From contig JANXSX010000125.1 in the NCBI GenBank assembly GCA_025356475.1, positions 1 through 37,962 on the forward strand: a stretch of 37,962 nt of DNA, in the 5' to 3' direction. The notes beneath the pieces were generated by a model. The model saw only the letters and a program-made list of their open reading frames with translations, made no database searches and was not told the DNA's origin. The DNA is from Isosphaeraceae bacterium. GTDB lineage: Bacteria; Planctomycetota; Planctomycetia; Isosphaerales; Isosphaeraceae. The position numbers and the translations under genes are program-made. Position 1 is the first letter of the stretch, and every line of letters starts with the position of its first letter. Positions 1-7,557 of this stretch are shown in pieces.

Positions 1-1740
1 TCAGCGGCCGCCGACCACAGTATACTCAACCGACGAACCGGGAGCTTTAGTCACTTCGACTTTGAGCGGCCTGTCGCCTCGCATGGCGGTATCAACACGA
101 AGAGTCAGGACATGCCGACCTCTCGTGAGTGTCGTTGAGGCCAGGTCTTCCGACACATGATCATCAACCCATGCGGTGATACCGGCAAGATCGACGAGCT
201 TAAATGCCAACTGTCCTTCCTCGGTGATATTCACTTCGCCTTGTATGTAGACCACGGGACTTCCTGTCTGTTCTGCGACCTCTTTCAGAGGGATTGTCCC
301 CGGTACGAGAGCATAGGCGGGTAGCCAGCTCGCTCCAGGGGCTTTGAGGACCTCGACATCGAAGGAGTCGGGGTTGGGAACGCCTGCGACCAACCCTTCG
401 GAGACTGGCTTCAACACTCGGAGTCGCTGCAAGGTCGGGGTCGTGTGGATTGCCCATGGACCAGGCTTGCCGAGCACTGAGAGGAACTTCACCAGATCGA
501 TGAAATCATCTTTGGTCAACAAGTTCACCAGCCCCTTTGGCATCAACGAACCACCATCTTTCGTTTCGTCTATCTCACTTGCGGGTACGGTGCGGAGTTC
601 GCCGGTCGCCTCTCGGATGATCCAGCGATTATCATCCTTGTCGACCACGATCCCTTGAAAAATCTGCCCGTCGGTCGTCGCTACAACCTTGGTGTGGAAC
701 TCCTCTTTGATCGCTTGGTCGGGCAGCATGATCGAGTTGATCAAGTAATCCACAGGTGAGCTGCCCCCGATTGAACTCAGCTCGGGGCCAACTCCTCCCC
801 CCGCACCTGCCACAGCGTGGCACTTGAAGCAATTCAGGTCCGCCCGGCGGAAGATTTGTTCCCCGCGCTCAGGGTCACCTTTGGTCTCAACCTCCGTCAC
901 AAGCTTCGCCAGGGCTGCGGCGTCAAGCGGCTTGACCTCGGCATTGATCCCCGCCAGGGTCGTCAACACGGTCACGAGTTCTTCGTCGGATCTTCCCAAG
1001 GCATAAACCGCGCTCAATGCCCGCTTGGCGGGATCCGCCGGAATCTTGGCCCTGGAAAGTGCTTCGGATAATGGCTTAGCCGCTCCCCGACTCAAAAATG
1101 GGGCTAGCACTTCGACCAGATCCTGACTATTGGTCGCCTCCCGAACGATCGTCACTGCGGGTTCGATTGCGGATTGAAGATCAACTTTCGCGAGAGCGAT
1201 GACTGCCCCTCGACGTTGTTTGAACTCAACCTTGGGATCAACAAGTGAAGTAAGAATCGCTAACGAGGGCTTGCCGATCGTCGCGAGAGCCTCGAACGCT
1301 GCTAACCTTGTGGGCTCGGGCGTGTTTGCTCCGGTCGCAACGGTGGTGAGCGGCCCGATCAATTCCGCCACTTTCCAGAGACCGGCCAATGTAATCGCGC
1401 TTGTTCGTAAACCCGTTTCGGACTGGGGCGACTCAATCAATAGCGATAACTTGCTGAGATCACCGACAGGCAGCTTTTCACGCGTTAGCGCCGCCTCTGA
1501 GAGTGCAGATAACGCTTTCTGACGAACGATAGGTGTAAATCCCTGGGGATCAAGCACTTTTTCATAGACGAAGCCCAAGTCGTCGGGTGTACCCCGCCGA
1601 CCGAGCATCTCGATGATCGTCCCTTGACGATCCTCAGGAACTTTCCCCGACTTCAAGAGCTTGATCATCGGACTATCGTCACCGCACGCAGGCGAGACTA
1701 TCGAAAGGGCAAGCATGAACCGAACCAGGGTGATCCGCAT
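1..1740 (-). CDS. Secreted HEAT-repeat / c-type cytochrome protein (planctomycete type)
   Basis: The protein has 579 residues. A short signal peptide (about residues 1-20, ending near SPA) is followed by an alpha-helical HEAT-like region to about residue 280. A class I cytochrome c domain follows, with the haem motif CFKCH at 304-308, the GxGGGVGPEL turn after it, and a likely distal Met ligand at 400 in SLMPKG. The last 150 residues look like beta-rich domain material. This order is typical of the large planctomycete family of periplasmic haem-binding proteins; the substrate is unknown. The frame is open upstream to 1875, but I chose the ATG at 1740 because it gives the signal peptide and has AAGG nine bases before it. 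The stop codon is exactly at the window's first base, so the gene is complete. It is not next to the DUF1549/DUF1553 genes that often accompany such cytochromes. Confidence 0.88.
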   Translation of the reverse strand: MRITLVRFMLALSIVSPACGDDSPMIKLLKSGKVPEDRQGTIIEMLGRRGTPDDLGFVYEKVLDPQGFTPIVRQKALSALSEAALTREKLPVGDLSKLSLLIESPQSETGLRTSAITLAGLWKVAELIGPLTTVATGANTPEPTRLAAFEALATIGKPSLAILTSLVDPKVEFKQRRGAVIALAKVDLQSAIEPAVTIVREATNSQDLVEVLAPFLSRGAAKPLSEALSRAKIPADPAKRALSAVYALGRSDEELVTVLTTLAGINAEVKPLDAAALAKLVTEVETKGDPERGEQIFRRADLNCFKCHAVAGAGGGVGPELSSIGGSSPVDYLINSIMLPDQAIKEEFHTKVVATTDGQIFQGIVVDKDDNRWIIREATGELRTVPASEIDETKDGGSLMPKGLVNLLTKDDFIDLVKFLSVLGKPGPWAIHTTPTLQRLRVLKPVSEGLVAGVPNPDSFDVEVLKAPGASWLPAYALVPGTIPLKEVAEQTGSPVVYIQGEVNITEEGQLAFKLVDLAGITAWVDDHVSEDLASTTLTRGRHVLTLRVDTAMRGDRPLKVEVTKAPGSSVEYTVVGGR

Positions 1741-2063
1741 GGTGGGTAACCTTGAAGGCGGGCAGGGCAGGGCGGAGTGGCGCGGCGGACTGATTAGTGT
1801 CTGACGAAAGTTCTGCCGTCGCAGAACTTCGAAAGCCAGGAATGGAAGCAACGCCAAATGCCAAGTCTGCTCCACCTGGCATTTCTGCGACAGCAGAAGA
1901 GAAAAGCGTTAGGCGTTCTCAGCAGTTAATTTTACCCGACCATCCACGCTGGATTAAAGAGGGATCATCCCGCGTCGTCCTCATTCCATGGGACGACCGT
2001 ACTCGTCGCGACAATCCATTGGGCGTTCGACCGAGTTTTCTCCGCCGATCTCGAATCGATCAT
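1741..2063. other. Intergenic region holding an inverted REP-like pair
   Basis: This 323-bp gap lies between two leftward genes. It contains three small hairpins between 1808 and 1898, described in the next entry, and presumably the promoter of the cytochrome gene. The rightward frame across it runs on antisense to the lipoprotein gene and shows no protein-like features. Confidence 0.6.
1808..1898. repeat. REPIN-like pair of inverted palindromes
   Basis: A perfect hairpin has arms at 1808-1816 and 1821-1829 (core TTCTGCCGTCGCAGAA at 1811-1826). A second, TTCTGCGACAGCAGAA, lies at 1883-1898. The reverse complement of the second matches the first core at 15 of 16 bases, so the two palindromes form an inverted pair about 88 bp across. 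Between them is another perfect 8-bp inverted repeat, AAATGCCA at 1856-1863 with TGGCATTT at 1877-1884. Two palindromes in inverted orientation are the hallmark of a REP doublet (REPIN). A transcription terminator for the upstream lipoprotein gene is the alternative, but no T-run follows. Whether the element is repeated in the genome cannot be seen here. Confidence 0.5.
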
Positions 2064-2411
2064 TCACGGGTAGGGCACGGCCTTGGGCTGACCGACGAAG
2101 ATCTGTTTGATCTCGCCACCAATTCCCATCGGCACCCCAATGAACGCCCCGGCAGCCGTTTTGGTGAATTTGCCACCTTGCGTTGAGTCGTAAACCTCGC
2201 GAGGCTTCGAGATCACGGGGTGCCGATCTGCGAAGGCGAGCGTCTTCGACGCGGGTGGGTCCGCCGAGACAATCGTTGAGTCACCGAGGGATGGCTCACC
2301 CCTTGAGGCGATCGCCGGGCGACGTCCCATGCCCCCCGCACACCCGGTCAACATCACGGCTGCGGCGAGTAGCAGAGTCCAATTGATGCGATTCTGAATG
2401 CGACCAACCAT
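2064..2411 (-). CDS. Small predicted lipoprotein
   Basis: This protein of 115 residues has a lipoprotein signal: Arg near the N terminus, a hydrophobic stretch at 10-21, and the lipobox LTGC with Cys24. The mature part is short, polar and Ser/Pro-rich, ending in a hydrophobic Gly-rich stretch (about 88-103). I do not recognise a family. The frame is open to 2495, but the ATG at 2411 is chosen because AAGGA sits seven bases upstream and the lipobox then falls at the expected distance. It probably sits in the outer or inner membrane. No partner genes are evident. Confidence 0.75.
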   Translation of the reverse strand: MVGRIQNRINWTLLLAAAVMLTGCAGGMGRRPAIASRGEPSLGDSTIVSADPPASKTLAFADRHPVISKPREVYDSTQGGKFTKTAAGAFIGVPMGIGGEIKQIFVGQPKAVPYP

Positions 2412-2972
2412 GGCACAGTCCTTCGTGAGCCGAGCCCGCCGATTGCCAGCAGACTTTGCTTGGAACCCACAAGCATACCTCAAGAAATACAACACGTCAG
2501 GGGAACCGATTCGAGATCACCGAACGAGTCGTGGATTAATCGTCGCAATCCTCGTGTCTTCCCCATTGGTTAAGGTGTTTGGGTTGTTGACTGCTCGCGA
2601 TCATCCCAAGTTTCCAAACGCCCGCAAGTTGGTGCGTCCTTTGGGGCGGAACTGCGTCTCCTGCGGTACTCAACTGCTCTCTGTTTTCTGTTTTGAAGGA
2701 CATAGCGGTTTTTGCCCTTAGGAACGCTGACGAAATAACCTCCCTCTTTTTGAGCCGATCTGCTCACGAGTTTTGGTGTGTGATTCGTAAGGAAGAGTCA
2801 TTCGTGAATGGGCGAGAAATCGGGAAGTTGTTTCGTCAGCATTCCTCGGCATCCATCGTTCCGCCATCCGAACGGATCCCCTCAGGGCAATCCCGCATGC
2901 AAAATAATTGCATCCCTCTTGTAAATCCCGTTTGCGGTGGTATCTGTTAGATTGTGATGCGGAACCAAGGCT
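2412..2972. other. Gene-free region between divergent genes
   Basis: About 560 bp separate the leftward lipoprotein from the rightward 323-aa gene. The frames here are short, lack ribosome binding sites and do not look like proteins. The region is visibly less GC-rich than its neighbours between 2680 and 2960. Both genes' promoters should lie here; I cannot assign a convincing -35/-10 pair. Confidence 0.5.
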
Positions 2973-3944
2973 ATGGCACGGGGTCTCCTGACAATGTCAC
3001 TCGCGATTCCAACAGAACCTCATCCCCTGTATGTTGGGGGGAAATATGTGCCGCGCAAGCTGCCGATGGTCGGCCAGAACCTCTGCCATCCCTTGCACTG
3101 GCATTCGCAAAGCTTTGAAAAGAAACATCTTGAGCGCGAATCCCTGATCAACCTGATTGAGGAATGGGTAGCGAAGCTCGCCAAACACAATATGGTCCTC
3201 TGGTACGTGGACCGTAAACGTGACGCCACACGAGCCGTCAAGAGTTTGATGAAAACCCCGGACCTTGCTGTCCCGGAATTGCAATCAACCCCCTATGGCT
3301 GCCGATACCTGATCGATCAATGGGAATATCTTCGTGAGCAGACGTCGTCCATTTATTTCGTGGGTGCGTTCTGCTTGGAGGATCACATCCTCACCTTGAG
3401 CCTCGCCGGTGTTCCGTTCCACCAGCGCACCCGTTATCACCACTACAACCCACCTCCAAATCTCACCAAGGAGCAAGCAGGAGCCCACGTCCGGAACTTC
3501 ATCGATTCCCAGCTTGTCGAGCTTCGGACCTACGCTGAGGCCCATGCCCAGGAGGAGGCGACCGAACAGAGGCTCGCCGAGACCCACGCCACCCACTTCC
3601 CTGACAAGAAGCTCAAGAGTCTGAAACGCGACCTCCAGAAGCTGGAACGCGAACTCTTCGCGATGAATCGATTCGTGATGGAGTCGCTCGATGAGGAGTC
3701 AAAGTCGGAGCTGGAATCCGAAGTTCTCGCCCAAGCTGCGTCGGACGCAGTCGCCGAGGCAGAGAATCGACAGAACGAACCTGCATACATCCCGCCCCCA
3801 CCCAGCTTAGAAGAGCTTCCCAAACCCAGGATCGCTCGGCTTGCTCCGACTTGGACCGAGGATGAAGCCGACTGCCAAGATCACCATGCCGCCAGCAACT
3901 CCGAACTCCCGAACGACCCGTTCTCCGCTCCCCTGAAGTGCTGA
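2973..3944 (+). CDS. Unrecognised 323-aa soluble protein
   Basis: I do not recognise this protein. It has no signal peptide or membrane segment. Residues 30-180 look like a compact domain rich in His, Trp and Tyr (a CHPLHWH motif near 38-44 and an RTRYHHY motif around residue 155). Residues 180-250 are strongly charged and helical, probably a coiled coil (KKLKSLKRDLQKLERELF). The C-terminal 70 residues are Pro-rich and probably disordered. Base composition matches neighbouring coding genes. The start at 2973 has AAGG just upstream; an ATG at 2994 is an alternative. It stands alone, with a large gap before it and a strong inverted repeat after it. Confidence 0.7.
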   Translation: MARGLLTMSLAIPTEPHPLYVGGKYVPRKLPMVGQNLCHPLHWHSQSFEKKHLERESLINLIEEWVAKLAKHNMVLWYVDRKRDATRAVKSLMKTPDLAVPELQSTPYGCRYLIDQWEYLREQTSSIYFVGAFCLEDHILTLSLAGVPFHQRTRYHHYNPPPNLTKEQAGAHVRNFIDSQLVELRTYAEAHAQEEATEQRLAETHATHFPDKKLKSLKRDLQKLERELFAMNRFVMESLDEESKSELESEVLAQAASDAVAEAENRQNEPAYIPPPPSLEELPKPRIARLAPTWTEDEADCQDHHAASNSELPNDPFSAPLKC

Positions 3945-3950
3945 CTCTGC

Positions 3951-3993
3951 TGAGACGCGACTTCACCGAAATCTGCCTAGCCGTCGCGTCTCA
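3951..3993 (+). terminator. 11-bp inverted repeat after the 323-aa gene
   Basis: The arms TGAGACGCGAC (3951-3961) and GTCGCGTCTCA (3983-3993) are perfect complements around a 21-base loop, starting seven bases after the stop codon. The position, between convergent genes, suggests a terminator or 3'-end protecting hairpin, possibly acting in both directions. No T-run follows, so classical intrinsic termination is uncertain. A dyad operator is the alternative. Confidence 0.45.
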
Positions 3994-4189
3994 CGTCCAA
4001 TGGCTCTTTGACAATTCGGCCGCAACAGTTGCAACCGCCCCGCTCCAAGGTGCGTTCACGTTGCCTCGTGGGATCATCAAGACCAATGAGGTCAATGCAT
4101 GAGGTCGAACCGGATCGACTCATTCCGCATGTCTGAGACGTAAGCGCCGAGCGCCGGATGTACAAAGCTGCCGGGGAAAGGTGCCGAGA

Positions 4190-5269
4190 CTAATGGACCA
4201 TCGCCGATTTTTCGGCACGGATCGCCTCGACGATCGCTTCCATTTCAAACCGGTCGTGAAACCCTACCAGACTCGCCCGTACTTGAGACTTAGCGTCAAG
4301 AAACAGGGTGGTCGGGTAACCTTGAAAATCAACAATCGACTGCACGACGGAGCTATCGCCAATCAGGCACTTGTACGGCAACTTCAGACCTACCATGAAC
4401 TTAGCGACGAGCAATTGAACGTCTTTGGGTTCCCCATCCTCGAAATTTAGCCCAAAGATGACGAGTTTGGTCGCCTTCTGAGTCGTCGCAAGTGAAACGA
4501 GTTGGGGGATCTGTTGCCGACCTGGGCCACACCAGGTCCCCCACAAGTGAAGGATGGTCACATCCCCCTTCGCGTCGGCAAGATGGACTTCCTTACCGTC
4601 GGAATCGCTAAGAGTAAAGTCAAAATTGTAGGGCTGAGTCTCCGCAAGTATCTTCTTGGCCTGAGTTTGCGCCATTTTCCGCACGTTCTCGACCAAGCGA
4701 GCCGCAATTTTTGGAAATTCCGGGTCTCGGCGTATTGAGTTTAGATCGGTGTCGGACTCGAACAGGCTAAGATCGTCGAATCCGGCGTCAACCGATTCGC
4801 TCAAGGACGCAAGTCCTTTCTCTTGCTGTTTTTGTAGCGAGAAGGCACATGCCTCATTGTAGTAAATCGACCGGAAAATCACGAATTGCTTGGGTGATGG
4901 CTCGAATTTGTCCTTGAGGAGTGATCGAAGTCGGGCCGCAGCCTTGAGGTATTGTTCGATCGCGCCGGCCTTATCTCCACGACGCCCTGCGTCGTCCGCC
5001 AGGGCAACCTGGGCATCGAACAAAAGGGACTTCACCTCGTTTTGCCCAGGCTCAAGCTGAAGAGCTTCTTCAAGTTTTGCGATCGCGGAAGGCAGGTTGC
5101 CAGCCCGAATCAAGCGCTGGGCTTCACCAAGTCCACTAGTTGGATTCGTCGAGGACGGTTCCGCCCCTTTTGTGAAGGGGGTCTGTTGAGGCGAACCCTT
5201 GCGATTGCATCCTACAATCGTCACGACCCCTACCAGGATCATTGCAACCCAGCTTCGGACGCTCATCAT
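4190..5269 (-). CDS. TPR lipoprotein with TlpA-like thioredoxin domain (CxxC reduced to CxxG)
   Basis: The protein has 359 residues. The lipobox IVGC (Cys21) anchors it to a membrane. Residues 45-200 contain TPR-like helices (a repeat near AIAKLEEALQLEP and the common ending DTDLNSIRRDPEF). Residues 215-355 are a redoxin/TlpA-like thioredoxin fold with the strand VTILHLWGTWCGPG and the cis-Pro loop GYPTTLFLD. The active site is Cys247-Gly-Pro-Gly250: the second cysteine of the usual WCGPC motif is Gly, encoded by GGT at 4520-4522, one base away from the Cys codon TGT. A mono-thiol form could still form mixed disulfides or act as a peroxidase or chaperone. Three start codons lie in a row (GTG 5272, ATG 5269, ATG 5266) after a GGGAG site; I chose the first ATG. 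Confidence 0.85.
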   Translation of the reverse strand: MMSVRSWVAMILVGVVTIVGCNRKGSPQQTPFTKGAEPSSTNPTSGLGEAQRLIRAGNLPSAIAKLEEALQLEPGQNEVKSLLFDAQVALADDAGRRGDKAGAIEQYLKAAARLRSLLKDKFEPSPKQFVIFRSIYYNEACAFSLQKQQEKGLASLSESVDAGFDDLSLFESDTDLNSIRRDPEFPKIAARLVENVRKMAQTQAKKILAETQPYNFDFTLSDSDGKEVHLADAKGDVTILHLWGTWCGPGRQQIPQLVSLATTQKATKLVIFGLNFEDGEPKDVQLLVAKFMVGLKLPYKCLIGDSSVVQSIVDFQGYPTTLFLDAKSQVRASLVGFHDRFEMEAIVEAIRAEKSAMVH

Positions 5270-5477
5270 CACACAGCAGCTCCCGAATCTATGGTCACCT
5301 GGAAGATGGGGTTTTCGACTCCATCTTACGCATGATGAGGCCGGATGTCGCCGGTCTATGGTGATTTTCCGGCCTGGAGGGTCGGCTTCGCTTGACCATT
5401 GTGGCCCTCCGGGGTTACGATCCCTAATGAATAGTTAGGACGATGACGGTGAACTCGCAGGCTGGAACCGCACGACG

Positions 5478-6434
5478 ATGAACGACGAAAACCGCGTTGC
5501 CGAGCACGCACCAGCCCACCAGTTTGAGCACGCTGAGCCGACGGTCATCCATCATCCCGAGGAAGACCTGACGGTCCTGGCTCGATGGATCAAAGGGGCA
5601 GTGGAGAAAGGCCCGGGATTCTGGGGAGTGGGGCTCCTTCTTCTGATCGTCATCATTGGCGGTGCCTCGTATCTGGGGATGGCGGCTTCGGCACCATCGG
5701 CAACGTCGCAAGCCTGGACTGAAATGACCCAGGCCAAAGATGCACCCGACCTTGTCCGGATCGCCGAATCCCATCAAGGGACTCCCGCAGAGCGCTGGGG
5801 ATTGCTGCAGGCCGCCACCCGGTACTATTACCAAGGCTTCGGTGATCTACCCAACAATAAGGAAGGGGCTTTGGCCGTCCTCAAGAAGGCCCTCGACCTC
5901 TTCAGTCAGCTCGCGAAAGACTCCCCTCAGGAAGATCCCATCGCCCGATCGGCTGCGCTCGGTGTCGCCCGGACTCTTGAGGCTCGCAACGATCTCGCGG
6001 GAGCGATCGAGCAATATAAGAAGATCAGCTCGACCTGGCCCAAGTCTGCTGAGGCGGATCTGGCGGAAGCTCAGGCGAAACGCTTGGAACGTCCCGACGC
6101 AACGAGCTTCTATAAAGAACTTTACGCTTACACTAAGCCCGGAGTGCCCGGCCTTCCTCCCGAGCCGAGTGGGTTTGGAGGTTTCCCTGGACTCCCCGGT
6201 ACCGGTGTGAACTTCCCCGTGATGCCCGCCGACCATCCTTCGCTTGACGGACCAACGATCCCAGCGAAGGGCCTAACGACCCCTGCGTCGGGTATCCCCA
6301 AGGCGAGCGAGTTGCCAAACCCACTCGAAGAGCTAAAGCCCAAGGCGGAAGCTGCTCCTAAAGATGAGCTGCCCAGCCCGTTCGAAGAGTTGACGCCCAA
6401 GACTGAGACCCCCAAGGCTGCTCCCAAGTCCTGA
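5478..6434 (+). CDS. Membrane-anchored TPR protein with Pro-rich tail
   Basis: The protein has 318 residues. A cytoplasmic, His-rich N terminus (1-45) precedes one membrane helix at about 48-70. A periplasmic TPR-like region (about 75-215) resembles the YfgM/BamD type, with ALGVARTLEARNDLAGAIEQY as a recognisable repeat. The last 100 residues are rich in Pro, Gly and Lys and contain a duplicated block (NPLEELKPK and SPFEELTPK). YfgM-like proteins assist membrane insertion and periplasmic folding; that role here is inference from topology. The gene is followed after 61 bases by the pseudouridine synthase gene in the same direction and may be co-transcribed. It faces the thioredoxin lipoprotein across a 208-bp divergent gap. 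The ribosome binding site is weak. Confidence 0.75.
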   Translation: MNDENRVAEHAPAHQFEHAEPTVIHHPEEDLTVLARWIKGAVEKGPGFWGVGLLLLIVIIGGASYLGMAASAPSATSQAWTEMTQAKDAPDLVRIAESHQGTPAERWGLLQAATRYYYQGFGDLPNNKEGALAVLKKALDLFSQLAKDSPQEDPIARSAALGVARTLEARNDLAGAIEQYKKISSTWPKSAEADLAEAQAKRLERPDATSFYKELYAYTKPGVPGLPPEPSGFGGFPGLPGTGVNFPVMPADHPSLDGPTIPAKGLTTPASGIPKASELPNPLEELKPKAEAAPKDELPSPFEELTPKTETPKAAPKS

Positions 6435-6495
6435 GCCGGTCGAGTTCCAAACTCGCAGCCAGCCTGGATTCATGAGTTTGGAATGACTGCCGTTT

Positions 6496-7494
6496 ATGTC
6501 GTTTACGCAGCTCTCATCGACCCCGATCGACTTTCAGGTCAAAGGCCGCATGGCTGGTAAGCGGATCGACGCTTACCTTGCGAATCGGTATCCAGACTAT
6601 TCCCGAAGCGTGGTTCAGAAGGTCATCGGATCCGGGGCTGTGCTGGTCAACGGCCTCCCGACCAAGGCTTCTTATAAGGTCCGACCCGACGACCTGATCA
6701 CCGCCTGGCTTCCCGAACTCGCCGCCGATGAGTTCATCCCGGAAGATATCCCGATCGGCGTCATTTATGAAGATGAATGGCTAACGGTTGTTGATAAGCC
6801 TCCCGGCTTGGTCACTCACCCTGCCAAAGGGCACTGGAGCGGGACCTTGGTCAACGCCCTCCAGTTCCACTTTGATACCCTATCGACCGTGGCGGGTGAG
6901 AACCGACCTGGCATTGTCCATCGGCTCGATCGCGATACTTCAGGGCTCCTGATCGTCGCCAAAGATGACCAGGCGCACCGAGGGTTGGCCAAGCAGTTCG
7001 AGGAACGGACGATATCCAAAGAGTACCTCGCGCTGGTCAGTAACGTACCAAGCCGAGACCGTGACTGGGTTGAGAAGGCGATCGGCCCGCACCCAACCCA
7101 CCGTGAGAAGATGGCGATCCGAACCGTTGAAGACGGCGGCAAGACGGCTAGGACCTTTTATGAGGTTGTTGAACGCTTCAAGGCCCATGCATTCGTTCGT
7201 TGTAAGCCCGAGACTGGTCGCACCCATCAGATTCGCATCCACTTGACCCACTTGGGGCATCCGATTCTGGCCGACAAGATGTACTCAGGCCGGGATCATG
7301 TGACTCGGGGCGATCTCTTGGGGGCGACGGCAGAGAATCCAGAGTTGGTCTTGCTTGGGCGTCAGGCTCTGCACGCCTATAGTCTGAAGTTGACCCACCC
7401 GATGACCGGGGTCAAAATGGAGCTGACTTCGCCGTTGCCAACCGACATCGCACGAACCCTGGACACCCTACGGAGTCAGGGCGAAGCGAAATAG
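6496..7494 (+). CDS. rluD: RluA-family 23S rRNA pseudouridine synthase, RluD-like
   Basis: The protein has 332 residues, the usual length for RluD. An N-terminal S4 RNA-binding domain (about 18-80, KRIDAYLANRYPDYSRSVVQ) is followed by the RluA catalytic domain. The catalytic motif HRLDRDTSG begins at His142, with the nucleophilic Asp at 145. The later motifs KPETGRTHQIRIHL and HALKLTHP-like AYSLKLTHP are also present. It isomerises uridines, in RluD those of helix 69 of 23S rRNA; exact target sites here are inferred. It converges with the ABC exporter gene. Confidence 0.93.
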   Translation: MSFTQLSSTPIDFQVKGRMAGKRIDAYLANRYPDYSRSVVQKVIGSGAVLVNGLPTKASYKVRPDDLITAWLPELAADEFIPEDIPIGVIYEDEWLTVVDKPPGLVTHPAKGHWSGTLVNALQFHFDTLSTVAGENRPGIVHRLDRDTSGLLIVAKDDQAHRGLAKQFEERTISKEYLALVSNVPSRDRDWVEKAIGPHPTHREKMAIRTVEDGGKTARTFYEVVERFKAHAFVRCKPETGRTHQIRIHLTHLGHPILADKMYSGRDHVTRGDLLGATAENPELVLLGRQALHAYSLKLTHPMTGVKMELTSPLPTDIARTLDTLRSQGEAK

Positions 7495-7515
7495 CGGCAG
7501 GCGTCATGCCGCTAT
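7491..7515 (+). terminator. Stem-loop between convergent rluD and ABC exporter genes
   Basis: The arms ATAGCGGCA (7491-7499) and TGCCGCTAT (7507-7515) form a perfect 9-bp stem with a seven-base loop. The stem includes the rluD stop codon. Being symmetrical it could work in both directions, since only 63 bases separate the convergent genes. No clear T-run follows, so the call rests on position and stem. Confidence 0.45.
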
Positions 7516-7557
7516 AACGTGAAGCTTCTTTTCAAACTAGACTGAGTGAGATGGCGA

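Noticed and set aside
1797-2186. 129-codon rightward frame across the REP-like pair
   Set aside because: It starts inside the repeat, runs antisense over the lipoprotein gene and has no ribosome binding site.
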